A stretch of 16,527 nt of DNA, taken from Chloroflexota bacterium (GTDB taxonomy: Bacteria; Chloroflexota; Anaerolineae; UBA7937; JACPPX01). This document shows, in pieces, positions 6,622 to 13,435 of the stretch. Each line of letters begins with the position of its first letter. Position 1 is the stretch's first letter. The notes beneath the pieces are model-generated. The model ran no database searches. It had not been told where the DNA came from and worked only from the letters and a program-made list of their open reading frames with translations. The DNA lies in NCBI GenBank assembly GCA_016190785.1, contig JACPPX010000035.1:1-16527 (forward strand), read 5' to 3'. The position numbers and the translations under genes were made by a program.

Positions 6622-6644
6622 GCTCATGCGATCTTGAAATTACC

Positions 6645-6674
6645 GCGAGGGGCAGCGAACCCCCCACTCCTCGC
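6645..6674 (+). promoter_or_regulatory. hairpin in the 5' leader of the operon
   Basis: GCGAGG (6645-6650) pairs with CCTCGC (6669-6674), and further G/C pairs are possible inside. It lies in the predicted leader between transcription start and the first gene and has no U tract after it. The GCGAG/CTCGC arms reappear before the kinase gene (7504-7514), so the element may be a DNA-level operator rather than an RNA structure. Confidence 0.4.
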
Positions 6675-6707
6675 AATTATATATGAGCCAGAATGGGTGC
6701 AGGAAAT

Positions 6708-7487
6708 ATGCCTAATTTAAACGGACAGGTGGCACTGGTTACCGGGGCTGCGCGGGGCATCGGCCGGGCCATCGCCCTGGCTCTCGCAGAAGACGGAGCG
6801 GATGTTGCTGTTTTTGACATCCTCTCCGACCCCTTGAAAGAAGTAGAAGGAGAGATAAAAAGCCGGGGAGGGCGAGCCGTGGCTGGCCAAGGTGATGTCT
6901 CTCGCGAAGAGGACGTGACCAAGTTCGTCGCTAGCGTGGAGCAAACCCTGAGACCCATCGACATCCTGGTGAACAATGCCGGGATCGGCCATTCCGCCGA
7001 CACTTGGTCTCTGCCGGCAAGTGAATGGCAACGCACTATTCAGGTCAACCTCACCGGTGCTTTTCTTTTTAGCAAAGCAGTAATCCCGGGGATGATCTCC
7101 CGCCGCCGCGGGCGAATAATCAACATTGCCTCCACTGGTGGCAAAGTGGGCTGGCCCAAAGCCGCGGCCTACAATGCCTCCAAGCACGGCCTTCTCGGCC
7201 TGACCAAATCCCTGGCTATGGAACTGGTAGAATATGGGATAACGGTCAATGCTATCTGCCCCTCCTGGGTGATGACCGAGATGGCAATGCAGACCGCGCG
7301 GGAGATTGCGGCAAGCGGCGGGATGAGCATCGAACAGGCTCTGGAGAATATGGCTTCGACACTGCCCCAAAAAAGGATCATCGCCCCCGAGGAGGTAGCC
7401 CGGTTAGCAGTCATGCTTGCCCGCCCCGATTCCCAGGCCATAAATGGGGCGGCGATCAACATTGACGGTGGCTCCGTACCATATTGA
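6708..7487 (+). CDS. SDR-family NAD(P)-dependent oxidoreductase
   Basis: This is a classical short-chain dehydrogenase/reductase of 259 residues that interconverts an alcohol and a carbonyl. The cofactor motif TGAARGIG is at 12-19, with D37 at the end of beta-2, which favours NAD over NADP. NNAG is at 89-92. The full catalytic tetrad is present: N114, S142, Y155 and K159 (YNASK). The C-terminus ends INGAAINIDGG, typical of the FabG/sugar-alcohol dehydrogenase group. The start is uncertain: ATG 6693 (five more residues, weak GAG site) and ATG 6708 (AGGA only 3 nt upstream) are both possible, and I prefer 6708 because MPNLNGQVALVTG has the usual family spacing. It is the first gene of the operon, 57 nt before the kinase. 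Its likely job is oxidation or reduction of a sugar, polyol or aldehyde intermediate. Confidence 0.92.
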   Translation: MPNLNGQVALVTGAARGIGRAIALALAEDGADVAVFDILSDPLKEVEGEIKSRGGRAVAGQGDVSREEDVTKFVASVEQTLRPIDILVNNAGIGHSADTWSLPASEWQRTIQVNLTGAFLFSKAVIPGMISRRRGRIINIASTGGKVGWPKAAAYNASKHGLLGLTKSLAMELVEYGITVNAICPSWVMTEMAMQTAREIAASGGMSIEQALENMASTLPQKRIIAPEEVARLAVMLARPDSQAINGAAINIDGGSVPY

Positions 7488-7503
7488 TCATCCAAATCGC
7501 ACC

Positions 7504-7514
7504 GCGAGGCTCGC
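7504..7514. promoter_or_regulatory. GCGAG-G-CTCGC palindrome before the kinase gene
   Basis: This 11-nt palindrome with a single central base is preceded by ACC. The 9-mer ACCGCGAGG (7501-7509) is also present in the operon leader at 6642-6650. It may be a second binding site for a regulator or a small RNA hairpin; chance is not excluded. Confidence 0.3.
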
Positions 7515-7544
7515 AGAATATTTAATTACAACCCGAAACTGGCA

Positions 7545-9023
7545 ATGAAACCAGGACTTTTGCTGGGGATTGACTTGGGGACCACCCGCACCAAAACCGG
7601 TCTCTTCGACACCAGCGGCCAACTCCTCGCCCTGGCCTCCGCCGATTACCCTGTCCTCCACAGTGGCATCCCTGGCGATGCCGAGCAGGATCCTGAGATG
7701 TGGTGGCAGGCGGTCTCCTCCACCATTCGCCAGGTCCTAGCCGAGGCTAATCCTCGAGATCTTTTGGCTATCTGCGTTGGCGGCCAGGGTCCCACCCTGG
7801 TCTTGGTCGATGCTGTGGGAAATCCGGTGCACAATGCTATCCTGTGGATGGATACCCGGCAAAGGGAGATGGAGGGCGAGGTCGCCGAACTATTGGGAGA
7901 ACGCTTCTCCCCTTTCTCTTATTTGCCCAAACTTTATTGGCTGCAAAAACACCGCCCCCAAACCGTGGAAAAGTCTCGCTGGTATCTGCAAGCCTGGGGG
8001 TTCATTACCCTGCGGCTCTGTGGGCAAGCAGTTTCTGCCGAACGAGAAGACAGCAACCCCTTTCCCCAAGCCGAGCTTCAGGCCCTGGGCCTCGATCAAA
8101 GCAAGGCTCCTCCCTTCCACAAAATGGGAGAGGTTATCGGGGAGGTAACCAAGGAGGCAGCCCAGGCTACCGGTCTCCCGACTGGACTCCCGGTGGTGGG
8201 CGGAACCAATGACGGCTTCGAAACCCATCTCGGGGCAGGGATGGTGGTCACCGGGCGGGGCATCGATGTCGGGGGTACCGCAGGAGGGTTCACCCTGTGC
8301 ACTGAAAAGCCGATCGCCCTCCCCGGAATCTTCTCTTTCCCGGGCATCCTTCCCGGGCAGTTCACCGCCGGAGGGGTGATGGCCGCTCTCGGCAAATCCC
8401 TGGACTGGTACCGTGAGGCGATCCTCGACCGAAATCAAGAAATTCCCGAACTCATCGCCGCCGCAGGCCAAATCCCTTCCGGGGCAGAAGGCCTTCTCTT
8501 TCTCCCCCATCTCGCCGGGGAGCGGAGCCCCTATTGGGATGAGAAGGCGCGGGGGGCCTTTGTCGGACTGCGCATCTACCACACCCAGGCGCATCTTACT
8601 CGGGCAATTCTGGAGGCGACCGGCTATTCACTTCGCCAGATCCTAGATCCAATACGAGAAGCGGGGGCGGAAATAAAAGAGATCCGCTCCGCCGGGGGCC
8701 AAGCCCAGAGCCAAATCTGGACCCAGATCAAATCCGACATCCTCGGCTTCCCCATCTCCATCCCTCAGGTCACTGAGGCCGCAGTTTTGGGAGCGGCAAT
8801 TCTGGCGGGGATGGGGGTCGAGGCCGTGCCTCCTCTCCCCGACGGGGCCGAGGCTATGGTGCACATTGCCTCCGTTATCGAACCCGACCAAGAGCGACAG
8901 GCGGTCTACTCCGAGTACTACCAGGTCTATCGCCGCCTATATGAGACTCTGCGTCAGGTATCTCATCAATTGACCGATCTCCAAGCGACAGAGATAATTA
9001 GCGGAATGGAGGAAAGGGGGTGA
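7545..9023 (+). CDS. FGGY-family carbohydrate kinase (xylulokinase-like)
   Basis: This enzyme transfers phosphate from ATP to a sugar or polyol. At 492 residues it has the normal FGGY two-domain length. The N-terminal actin-like domain starts with the phosphate-1 motif GIDLGTTRTK (8-17) and includes WMDTRQ (101-106). GGTNDGFETHLGAG (219-232) carries the likely catalytic base D223. The C-terminal domain has DVGGTAGG (241-248), LPHLAGERSPYWD (320-332) and the adenosine motif SAGGQAQSQIWTQ (382-394), followed by EAAVLGAA (411-418). Overall it is closest to the XylB/xylulokinase and LsrK side of the family, but the substrate-contact segment near 163-175 does not give a substrate I can name. No strong Shine-Dalgarno precedes the ATG. 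Its product is presumably the phosphorylated substrate of the downstream aldolase. Confidence 0.92.
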   Translation: MKPGLLLGIDLGTTRTKTGLFDTSGQLLALASADYPVLHSGIPGDAEQDPEMWWQAVSSTIRQVLAEANPRDLLAICVGGQGPTLVLVDAVGNPVHNAILWMDTRQREMEGEVAELLGERFSPFSYLPKLYWLQKHRPQTVEKSRWYLQAWGFITLRLCGQAVSAEREDSNPFPQAELQALGLDQSKAPPFHKMGEVIGEVTKEAAQATGLPTGLPVVGGTNDGFETHLGAGMVVTGRGIDVGGTAGGFTLCTEKPIALPGIFSFPGILPGQFTAGGVMAALGKSLDWYREAILDRNQEIPELIAAAGQIPSGAEGLLFLPHLAGERSPYWDEKARGAFVGLRIYHTQAHLTRAILEATGYSLRQILDPIREAGAEIKEIRSAGGQAQSQIWTQIKSDILGFPISIPQVTEAAVLGAAILAGMGVEAVPPLPDGAEAMVHIASVIEPDQERQAVYSEYYQVYRRLYETLRQVSHQLTDLQATEIISGMEERG

Positions 9024-9095
9024 GGTGCCGAGACAGGACGAGATAGCACAAAGTTTACCCTAAAGCAGTAAAATACAAAGAGAGGGGAGGAAAAA

Positions 9096-10610
9096 ATGAA
9101 TTCTCGTTACCCAATATTGTTTCTTGGCGCCCTAGTGCTTATCGTCGTGGCTTGTTCCCCTACCCCCGCTGGGCCTCAGGGGACCCTGACCATCGCCCTC
9201 TCCGCCGAAGCCGAGAGCCTGGACCCCTTCTTCACCTATCAGGCCGCGGGGTATTCCTATGCCGCCAACATTTTCGATAACCTGGTGGAGCGCAACTTCA
9301 ACGGAGAGTTCGTCCCCGGTCTGGCCACGGAATGGACTGTCGTCGACGATACCACGGTACAGTTCAAACTCCGCCAGGGGGTCACTTTCCACAACGGAGA
9401 GGCCTTCACTGCCGAATCGGTGAAGTTCACCGTGCAGCGGATGCTGGATGAGGAAGTGAACTCCGGAGCCCGCAACAACTTTCTCTCCATCGACTTTGTG
9501 GAAGTTGTGGACGATTTTACCGTCCTCTTCCATCTCAACCGTCCCGATGGCGCCCTCTTTGAGAACCTGGCTGCCGGCAACCTGCCCATGCTCCCTCCAG
9601 TTTACTTCGAGGAGGTTGAGGCCGAGGGGTTTGCCCTCAACCCGGTTGGTACCGGCCCCTTTAAGTTCGTCTCCTGGACCCGCGATGAGGCTCTGACTCT
9701 CGAGGCCAATGAGAATTATTGGTCCGGCTCCTACAAGGGAATGCCCTTGGTGCAGACCCTCATCTTCCGCCCCATCACTGAGGCCACCACCCGCTTCTCC
9801 GAACTCCAGACTGGTGGGGCGCAGATCATGCAGGACCTCCTGCCGGATCAGACCGCCCAGGCGGAGAGTGCTGGACTCCGCGTCGTCCCCCGCGAGACCG
9901 GACAGTACGCCTACGTCTTCCTGACGGCTGATGTGGAGGGACCCTTGGCCGATCCCCAGGTCCGTCAAGCCCTCAACTACGGGGTCAATGTAGAGGGGAT
10001 CATCTCCACCGTCCTCGGCGGCTTTGGTTCACGGATTGCCAGCCCCATCGGCCCTGTCTCCTTCGGGCACAACCCAGATGTTGCACCCTACACTTACGAT
10101 CTAGAGATGGCTCGCTCCCTCCTGGCCGAGGCCGGCTTCGCCGATGGCTTCGATATAACCATGGATATCTGCACCTGCGACCCCTTGGATCCCATTCAGG
10201 CCGTAGCCGGGGAACTGGCCAACCTGGGGATCAATGTCACCCTCAATCCACTAGAGTTGGCCCAGTTTAACGATAACTGGATTGCCCGCACCCAAAGCCC
10301 GATGTGGTTCGCCCGCTGGGGTGGGAGTCCGGATCCGGCGAGCATCGTCTTCTTCGCCGCCTGCGATGGCTTCATCTCCCGCTTCTGCAACGAAGAGGCC
10401 ACCGCCCTCATCCACCAGGCGGAGTCCACTGTGGATCAGAATGCTCGGGCCCAGGTTTACCGCGACCTGAGCCAGATCCTCCACGACGACCCGCTGGGCA
10501 TCTACCTCTGGACCGCCACCTCCCTCTACGGGGTGCGTGCCGAAGTCCAGGGCTTCACTCCTCATGTCAACCTAATCATCGTGGCTTCCAATGTCTCGGT
10601 AAGCTCTTAG
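9096..10610 (+). CDS. ABC transporter solute-binding lipoprotein, family 5 (peptide/opine/nickel/oligosaccharide type)
   Basis: This is the extracytoplasmic binding protein of an ABC importer. The 504-residue precursor has a lipoprotein signal peptide: a hydrophobic stretch at 6-19 and lipobox VVAC, with C20 the lipidated residue, followed by a short Ser/Pro/Thr linker. Family-5 hallmarks follow: LTIALSAEAESLDP (31-44), KLRQGVTFHNGEAFTAESVK (91-110), NPVGTGPFKFVSW (182-194), VRQALNYGVN, SLLAEAGFADGF and a late RWGGSPDPAS. An excellent Shine-Dalgarno (GGGGAGG, 9084-9090) lies 5 nt before the ATG, suggesting strong translation. Family 5 is named for peptides but also includes binders of oligosaccharides and other solutes. 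The surrounding sugar-type enzymes suggest a carbohydrate-like ligand, which is an inference. Confidence 0.94.
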   Translation: MNSRYPILFLGALVLIVVACSPTPAGPQGTLTIALSAEAESLDPFFTYQAAGYSYAANIFDNLVERNFNGEFVPGLATEWTVVDDTTVQFKLRQGVTFHNGEAFTAESVKFTVQRMLDEEVNSGARNNFLSIDFVEVVDDFTVLFHLNRPDGALFENLAAGNLPMLPPVYFEEVEAEGFALNPVGTGPFKFVSWTRDEALTLEANENYWSGSYKGMPLVQTLIFRPITEATTRFSELQTGGAQIMQDLLPDQTAQAESAGLRVVPRETGQYAYVFLTADVEGPLADPQVRQALNYGVNVEGIISTVLGGFGSRIASPIGPVSFGHNPDVAPYTYDLEMARSLLAEAGFADGFDITMDICTCDPLDPIQAVAGELANLGINVTLNPLELAQFNDNWIARTQSPMWFARWGGSPDPASIVFFAACDGFISRFCNEEATALIHQAESTVDQNARAQVYRDLSQILHDDPLGIYLWTATSLYGVRAEVQGFTPHVNLIIVASNVSVSS

Positions 10611-10615
10611 CCCGC

Positions 10616-10653
10616 AATGGGGGGAGTCCCTACCTTATGGGGCTCCCCCCATT
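10616..10653 (+). promoter_or_regulatory. strong intercistronic hairpin between binding protein and permease genes
   Basis: Arms 10616-10626 and 10643-10653 pair perfectly over 11 bp and continue inward by one G-T wobble and three C-G pairs to an 8-nt loop. There is no U tract. It lies between the binding-protein stop and a permease ATG that lacks a Shine-Dalgarno. Its likely role is 3'-end protection or partial termination that keeps binding protein in excess over permease. Confidence 0.7.
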
Positions 10654-10665
10654 ACCTCAATATTT

Positions 10666-11580
10666 ATGGTCGGCTATCTACTGCAGCGACTTATTCATGG
10701 AATCGGAGTCCTTCTCGGAGTCTCGATCATTGTCTTTTTCTTGATCCACCTCACCGCTGATCCCTGCTCGGTCATTCTCCCCCCCGACGCTTCAGCCTCG
10801 GATCGCAAGATCTGTCGCCGCCAACTGGGTCTTGATCAGCCTCTCCCCGTGCAGTATGCAATTTTCCTCTCCCGGGCAGTGCAAGGTGATTTTGGCTTCT
10901 CCTACCGCCACCAGGGCTATGCCATGGACCTGGTCCTGGAGCGACTCCCCGCCACTTTAAGACTTATGGCCGTGGCCATAAGCTTTGCTCTACTGGTGGC
11001 CGTTCCCCTTGGTATCCTCGCCGCCTGGAAAAGAGACACTCCGATTGATGCTTTCGCTCGCACTTTTGTACTTTTCGGCCAGGCGGTCCCCGATTTCTGG
11101 TTGGGGATCGTCCTGATCTTGATTTTTGGGGTGGCTCTGCGCTGGCTGCCGGTCTCCGGCTCCCGAGGCTGGGAAAGCCTGATTCTCCCCGGCGTCACCA
11201 TCGGGGCCTTTCCCCTGACCACCATCGCTCGCCTCTTGCGCTCTAGTCTTTTGGAAGTAATGAACCAAGATTACATCCGAACTGCCTGGGGGAAGGGGCT
11301 TCCGCCCAAAGCCGTGCTGTGGAAACATGCCTTGAAAAATGCGGCCATCCCCACCATCACCGTCATCGGCTTGGAAGTGGGCTTCCTTTTTGGAGGGGCG
11401 GTGGTGGCGGAGAATGTCTTCGCCTACCCGGGGATGGGCCGCTTGGCGGTTAATGCCATCGCCAATAGAGACATCCCGGTGGTCCAGGCTTTTGTGGCCG
11501 TGACCGCCACGATCATAGTTGCCGTCAACCTGGTGGTGGATCTCCTCTACACTTGGTTGGATCCCAGGATTAGGCTATGA
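10666..11580 (+). CDS. ABC transporter permease, DppB/OppB type
   Basis: This is the first inner-membrane subunit of the importer. The 304-residue protein opens with the family's typical start (MVGYLLQRLIHGIGVLLGVS), and the first membrane helix spans about 9-30. A periplasmic segment follows with the standard RKICRRQLGLDQPLPVQY. About five further helices include VAISFALLVAVPLGILAAW and the C-terminal pair. The cytoplasmic EAA-like loop reads DYIRTAWGKGLPPKAVLWKH, then ALKNAAIPTITV, and contacts the ATPase. The end, LLYTWLDPRIRL, is conserved in DppB proteins. No Shine-Dalgarno precedes the ATG, and the strong hairpin at 10616-10653 lies just upstream, so expression is probably lower than that of the binding protein. 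The gene overlaps the next by 4 nt (ATGA). Confidence 0.94.
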   Translation: MVGYLLQRLIHGIGVLLGVSIIVFFLIHLTADPCSVILPPDASASDRKICRRQLGLDQPLPVQYAIFLSRAVQGDFGFSYRHQGYAMDLVLERLPATLRLMAVAISFALLVAVPLGILAAWKRDTPIDAFARTFVLFGQAVPDFWLGIVLILIFGVALRWLPVSGSRGWESLILPGVTIGAFPLTTIARLLRSSLLEVMNQDYIRTAWGKGLPPKAVLWKHALKNAAIPTITVIGLEVGFLFGGAVVAENVFAYPGMGRLAVNAIANRDIPVVQAFVAVTATIIVAVNLVVDLLYTWLDPRIRL

Positions 11581-12509
11581 AGAACTCTGCCGTCCGACTA
11601 CCTTTGACCTCCTCAGCCCTGGTCGAGGCAATTGCCGCAACGGAGATGCGACGACAACGCCGATTTAACCCAGCGCGACTGATCCCCGCCCTATTTGGAG
11701 GAACCATCGTCCTGGGGGTTGCACTTATGGCCATTTTTGCTCCCCTGCTCAGCCCGGGCGATCCCAATCTCCAAACTCTACCCGATCGCCTCAAACCCCC
11801 ATCCTGGATGGCAGAAGGGAGGCCTGATCACTTTTTGGGAACCGATTCTTTGGGAAGAGACATACTCAGCCGGATAATCCACGGCTCGCGTATCTCCCTG
11901 GTGGTGGGGGTAGCCGCCGTCCTCTTCTCAGGTAGCATTGGGGTGCCCCTCGGCCTCCTCGCTGGATATTTCGGCGGGATGGTAGATGCCATCCTGGCCC
12001 GCATCGCCGATGTGCAGCAGGCCATACCTTTCCTGATCTTGGCTATCGCCGTAGTAGCGGTCATTGGCTCCAGCCTCGCCAACCTAATCCTGGTTCTGGC
12101 CATCACCACTTGGGTCTTATATTTTCGCGTGGTCCGCGGCGAGACCCTTTCTCTGCGCGAAGAAGAATATATTTGGGCGGCGCGGGCGGTGGGATGTGAT
12201 AATTGGCGCATTATTTGGCGCCACATCTTCCCCAACCTACTTCCTTCGGTGATAGTCATCGCCACCCTGCTGGTGGCCAACATGATTTTGTTTGAAGCCG
12301 CCCTCAGCTTCCTGGGATTGGGGTTGCCTCCCCCCACTCCCACTTGGGGAAGGATGGTCTCCGAGGGGCGGGACTACCTAGCCAGTGCCTGGTGGATACC
12401 CTTTTTCCCCGGCCTGGCAATACTGATTACCGTTTTGGGTATCAACCTTTTGGGCGACTGGGTGCGGGATGTCCTCGATCCCCGGCGCAGGATCTCGGCT
12501 CTATTCTAG
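11577..12509 (+). CDS. ABC transporter permease, DppC/OppC type
   Basis: This second membrane subunit of the importer has 310 residues. A cytoplasmic N-terminal extension of about 35 residues precedes the first helix (about 38-58). The family's periplasmic segment contains HFLGTDSLGRDILSRIIHGS, a hallmark of DppC proteins. Further helices follow, and the EAA loop reads YIWAARAVGCDNWRIIWRHI. The C-terminus has the conserved FLGLGLPPPTPTWGRMVSEG and NLLGDWVRDVLDPRRR. The ATG overlaps the upstream permease stop (ATGA), so the pair is translationally coupled in equimolar fashion. No DppD/DppF ATPase gene follows; the next gene is an aldolase. The ATPases that drive this importer must be encoded elsewhere. 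Confidence 0.95.
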   Translation: MKNSAVRLPLTSSALVEAIAATEMRRQRRFNPARLIPALFGGTIVLGVALMAIFAPLLSPGDPNLQTLPDRLKPPSWMAEGRPDHFLGTDSLGRDILSRIIHGSRISLVVGVAAVLFSGSIGVPLGLLAGYFGGMVDAILARIADVQQAIPFLILAIAVVAVIGSSLANLILVLAITTWVLYFRVVRGETLSLREEEYIWAARAVGCDNWRIIWRHIFPNLLPSVIVIATLLVANMILFEAALSFLGLGLPPPTPTWGRMVSEGRDYLASAWWIPFFPGLAILITVLGINLLGDWVRDVLDPRRRISALF

Positions 12510-12522
12510 AAAGGATGGCGTG

Positions 12523-12594
12523 ATGGGCACCATGTTCCAAAAAAATGATTTCAAACGTTGCCGAGCAAAACAGAATTTCTCGAAGTATTCTTAG
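12523..12594 (+). CDS. possible 23-residue ORF between permease and aldolase genes
   Basis: ATG 12523 opens a 23-codon frame (start MGTMFQKNDFKR) with an AAAGGA element about 8 nt upstream. Its TAG stop (12592-12594) overlaps the aldolase Shine-Dalgarno (AGGAG, 12593-12597), an arrangement compatible with translational coupling. The peptide resembles nothing I know. A chance frame in a 95-nt gap is equally plausible. Confidence 0.2.
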   Translation: MGTMFQKNDFKRCRAKQNFSKYS

Positions 12595-12604
12595 GAGATA
12601 AGAG

Positions 12605-13369
12605 ATGACCGATCCCAAGTGGCGAAGACTGAACCGCATCTTCCGGGAAGACGGGAAGACCCTTATCGTGGCTATGGACCATGTGGGCTACAGCGACAAA
12701 CCCCTCCCCGGCCTGGACCAGCCGCAGGAGACCATCCGCCAGGTCCTGGCCGGAGGGGCGGATGCGATAATGACCACCTACGGCACCGCCCAAATGTTCC
12801 TCCCCGCCATCGGCCGCGGGGCCCTGATCCTGAGTGTCCCCAGCGATCCCCCGATAGTGACCGGAGCAGTCGAGAATGCCCTTCGTCTGGGAGCCGACGC
12901 GGTAAAAACCATGGTCTATCCTTGGGCCAACGATGACAGTGTCACTAACTGTGCGGTTTTGGCTGCGGCCTGTACCCGCTGGGGAATGCCCCTCCTGGCC
13001 GAGACCATTCCCGGCGGATTCTCTGCCGGGGAGGAGATGCGCAGTGTGGAAAAGATTGCCGGAGGGGCACGAGTCGGAGTGGAGGCCGGAGCCGATTTCA
13101 TCAAGACCTTCTTTATCGGCAGCAAGGACGGTTTCCGCCGAGTCATCGACAACTGTCCCGTCCCGGTAGTGGTCCTGGGCGGAGAGAAAGCCAGCGATGA
13201 GCGTGAACTCCTCACCACCGTGTACGATGCCATTTCCGCCGGCGCGGCGGGGGTAGCCATGGGCCGCAACATCTGGGGGCATCCTCAGCCCCAGAAGATA
13301 ACCGCCGCCATCGCCGCGGTCATCCACGACCGAGCCAGCGTGGACCAGGCTCTGCGTATACTTAAATGA
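12605..13369 (+). CDS. class I (Schiff-base) aldolase of the DhnA/FbaB/LsrF family
   Basis: This is a TIM-barrel lyase that cleaves or forms C-C bonds in phosphorylated sugars through a lysine imine. It has 254 residues, normal for the family. VAMDHVGYS (22-30) corresponds to the family's AMDHG strand, with V in place of the usual G. The Schiff-base lysine is K167 in GADFIKTFF (162-170). Phosphate-binding segments are LGGEKASDE (191-199) and GAAGVAMGRNIW (213-224). Relatives include archaeal-type fructose-bisphosphate aldolase, ADH synthase and LsrF, which acts on phospho-AI-2. AGGAG sits 7 nt before the ATG. With an FGGY kinase upstream it most likely cleaves that kinase's product, perhaps to DHAP plus an aldehyde. 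The exact substrate is not determined by sequence. Confidence 0.9.
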   Translation: MTDPKWRRLNRIFREDGKTLIVAMDHVGYSDKPLPGLDQPQETIRQVLAGGADAIMTTYGTAQMFLPAIGRGALILSVPSDPPIVTGAVENALRLGADAVKTMVYPWANDDSVTNCAVLAAACTRWGMPLLAETIPGGFSAGEEMRSVEKIAGGARVGVEAGADFIKTFFIGSKDGFRRVIDNCPVPVVVLGGEKASDERELLTTVYDAISAGAAGVAMGRNIWGHPQPQKITAAIAAVIHDRASVDQALRILK

Positions 13370-13435
13370 TGCACAACGAGCAGGCGACCGGGCCTTGCCT
13401 GGCCGAGAAGTAAATCACAGAAAATTGGAGATAGA

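Noticed and set aside
6717..7370. A 217-codon open frame antisense to the SDR gene
   Set aside because: It is opposite an SDR with its full catalytic tetrad, and the antisense product has no family features or ribosome-binding site.
9132..9968. A 278-codon open frame antisense to the solute-binding protein gene
   Set aside because: It lies wholly opposite a gene with clear family motifs, a signal peptide and a strong ribosome-binding site, and its translation is Gly/Glu/Leu-rich without recognisable domains.
7545..13369. Interpretation as an lsr-type AI-2 uptake and degradation operon
   Set aside because: The FGGY kinase and DhnA-type aldolase fit, but the transporter is family 5 rather than LsrB-type, no LsrG or LsrR is present, and two dehydrogenases are left unexplained.
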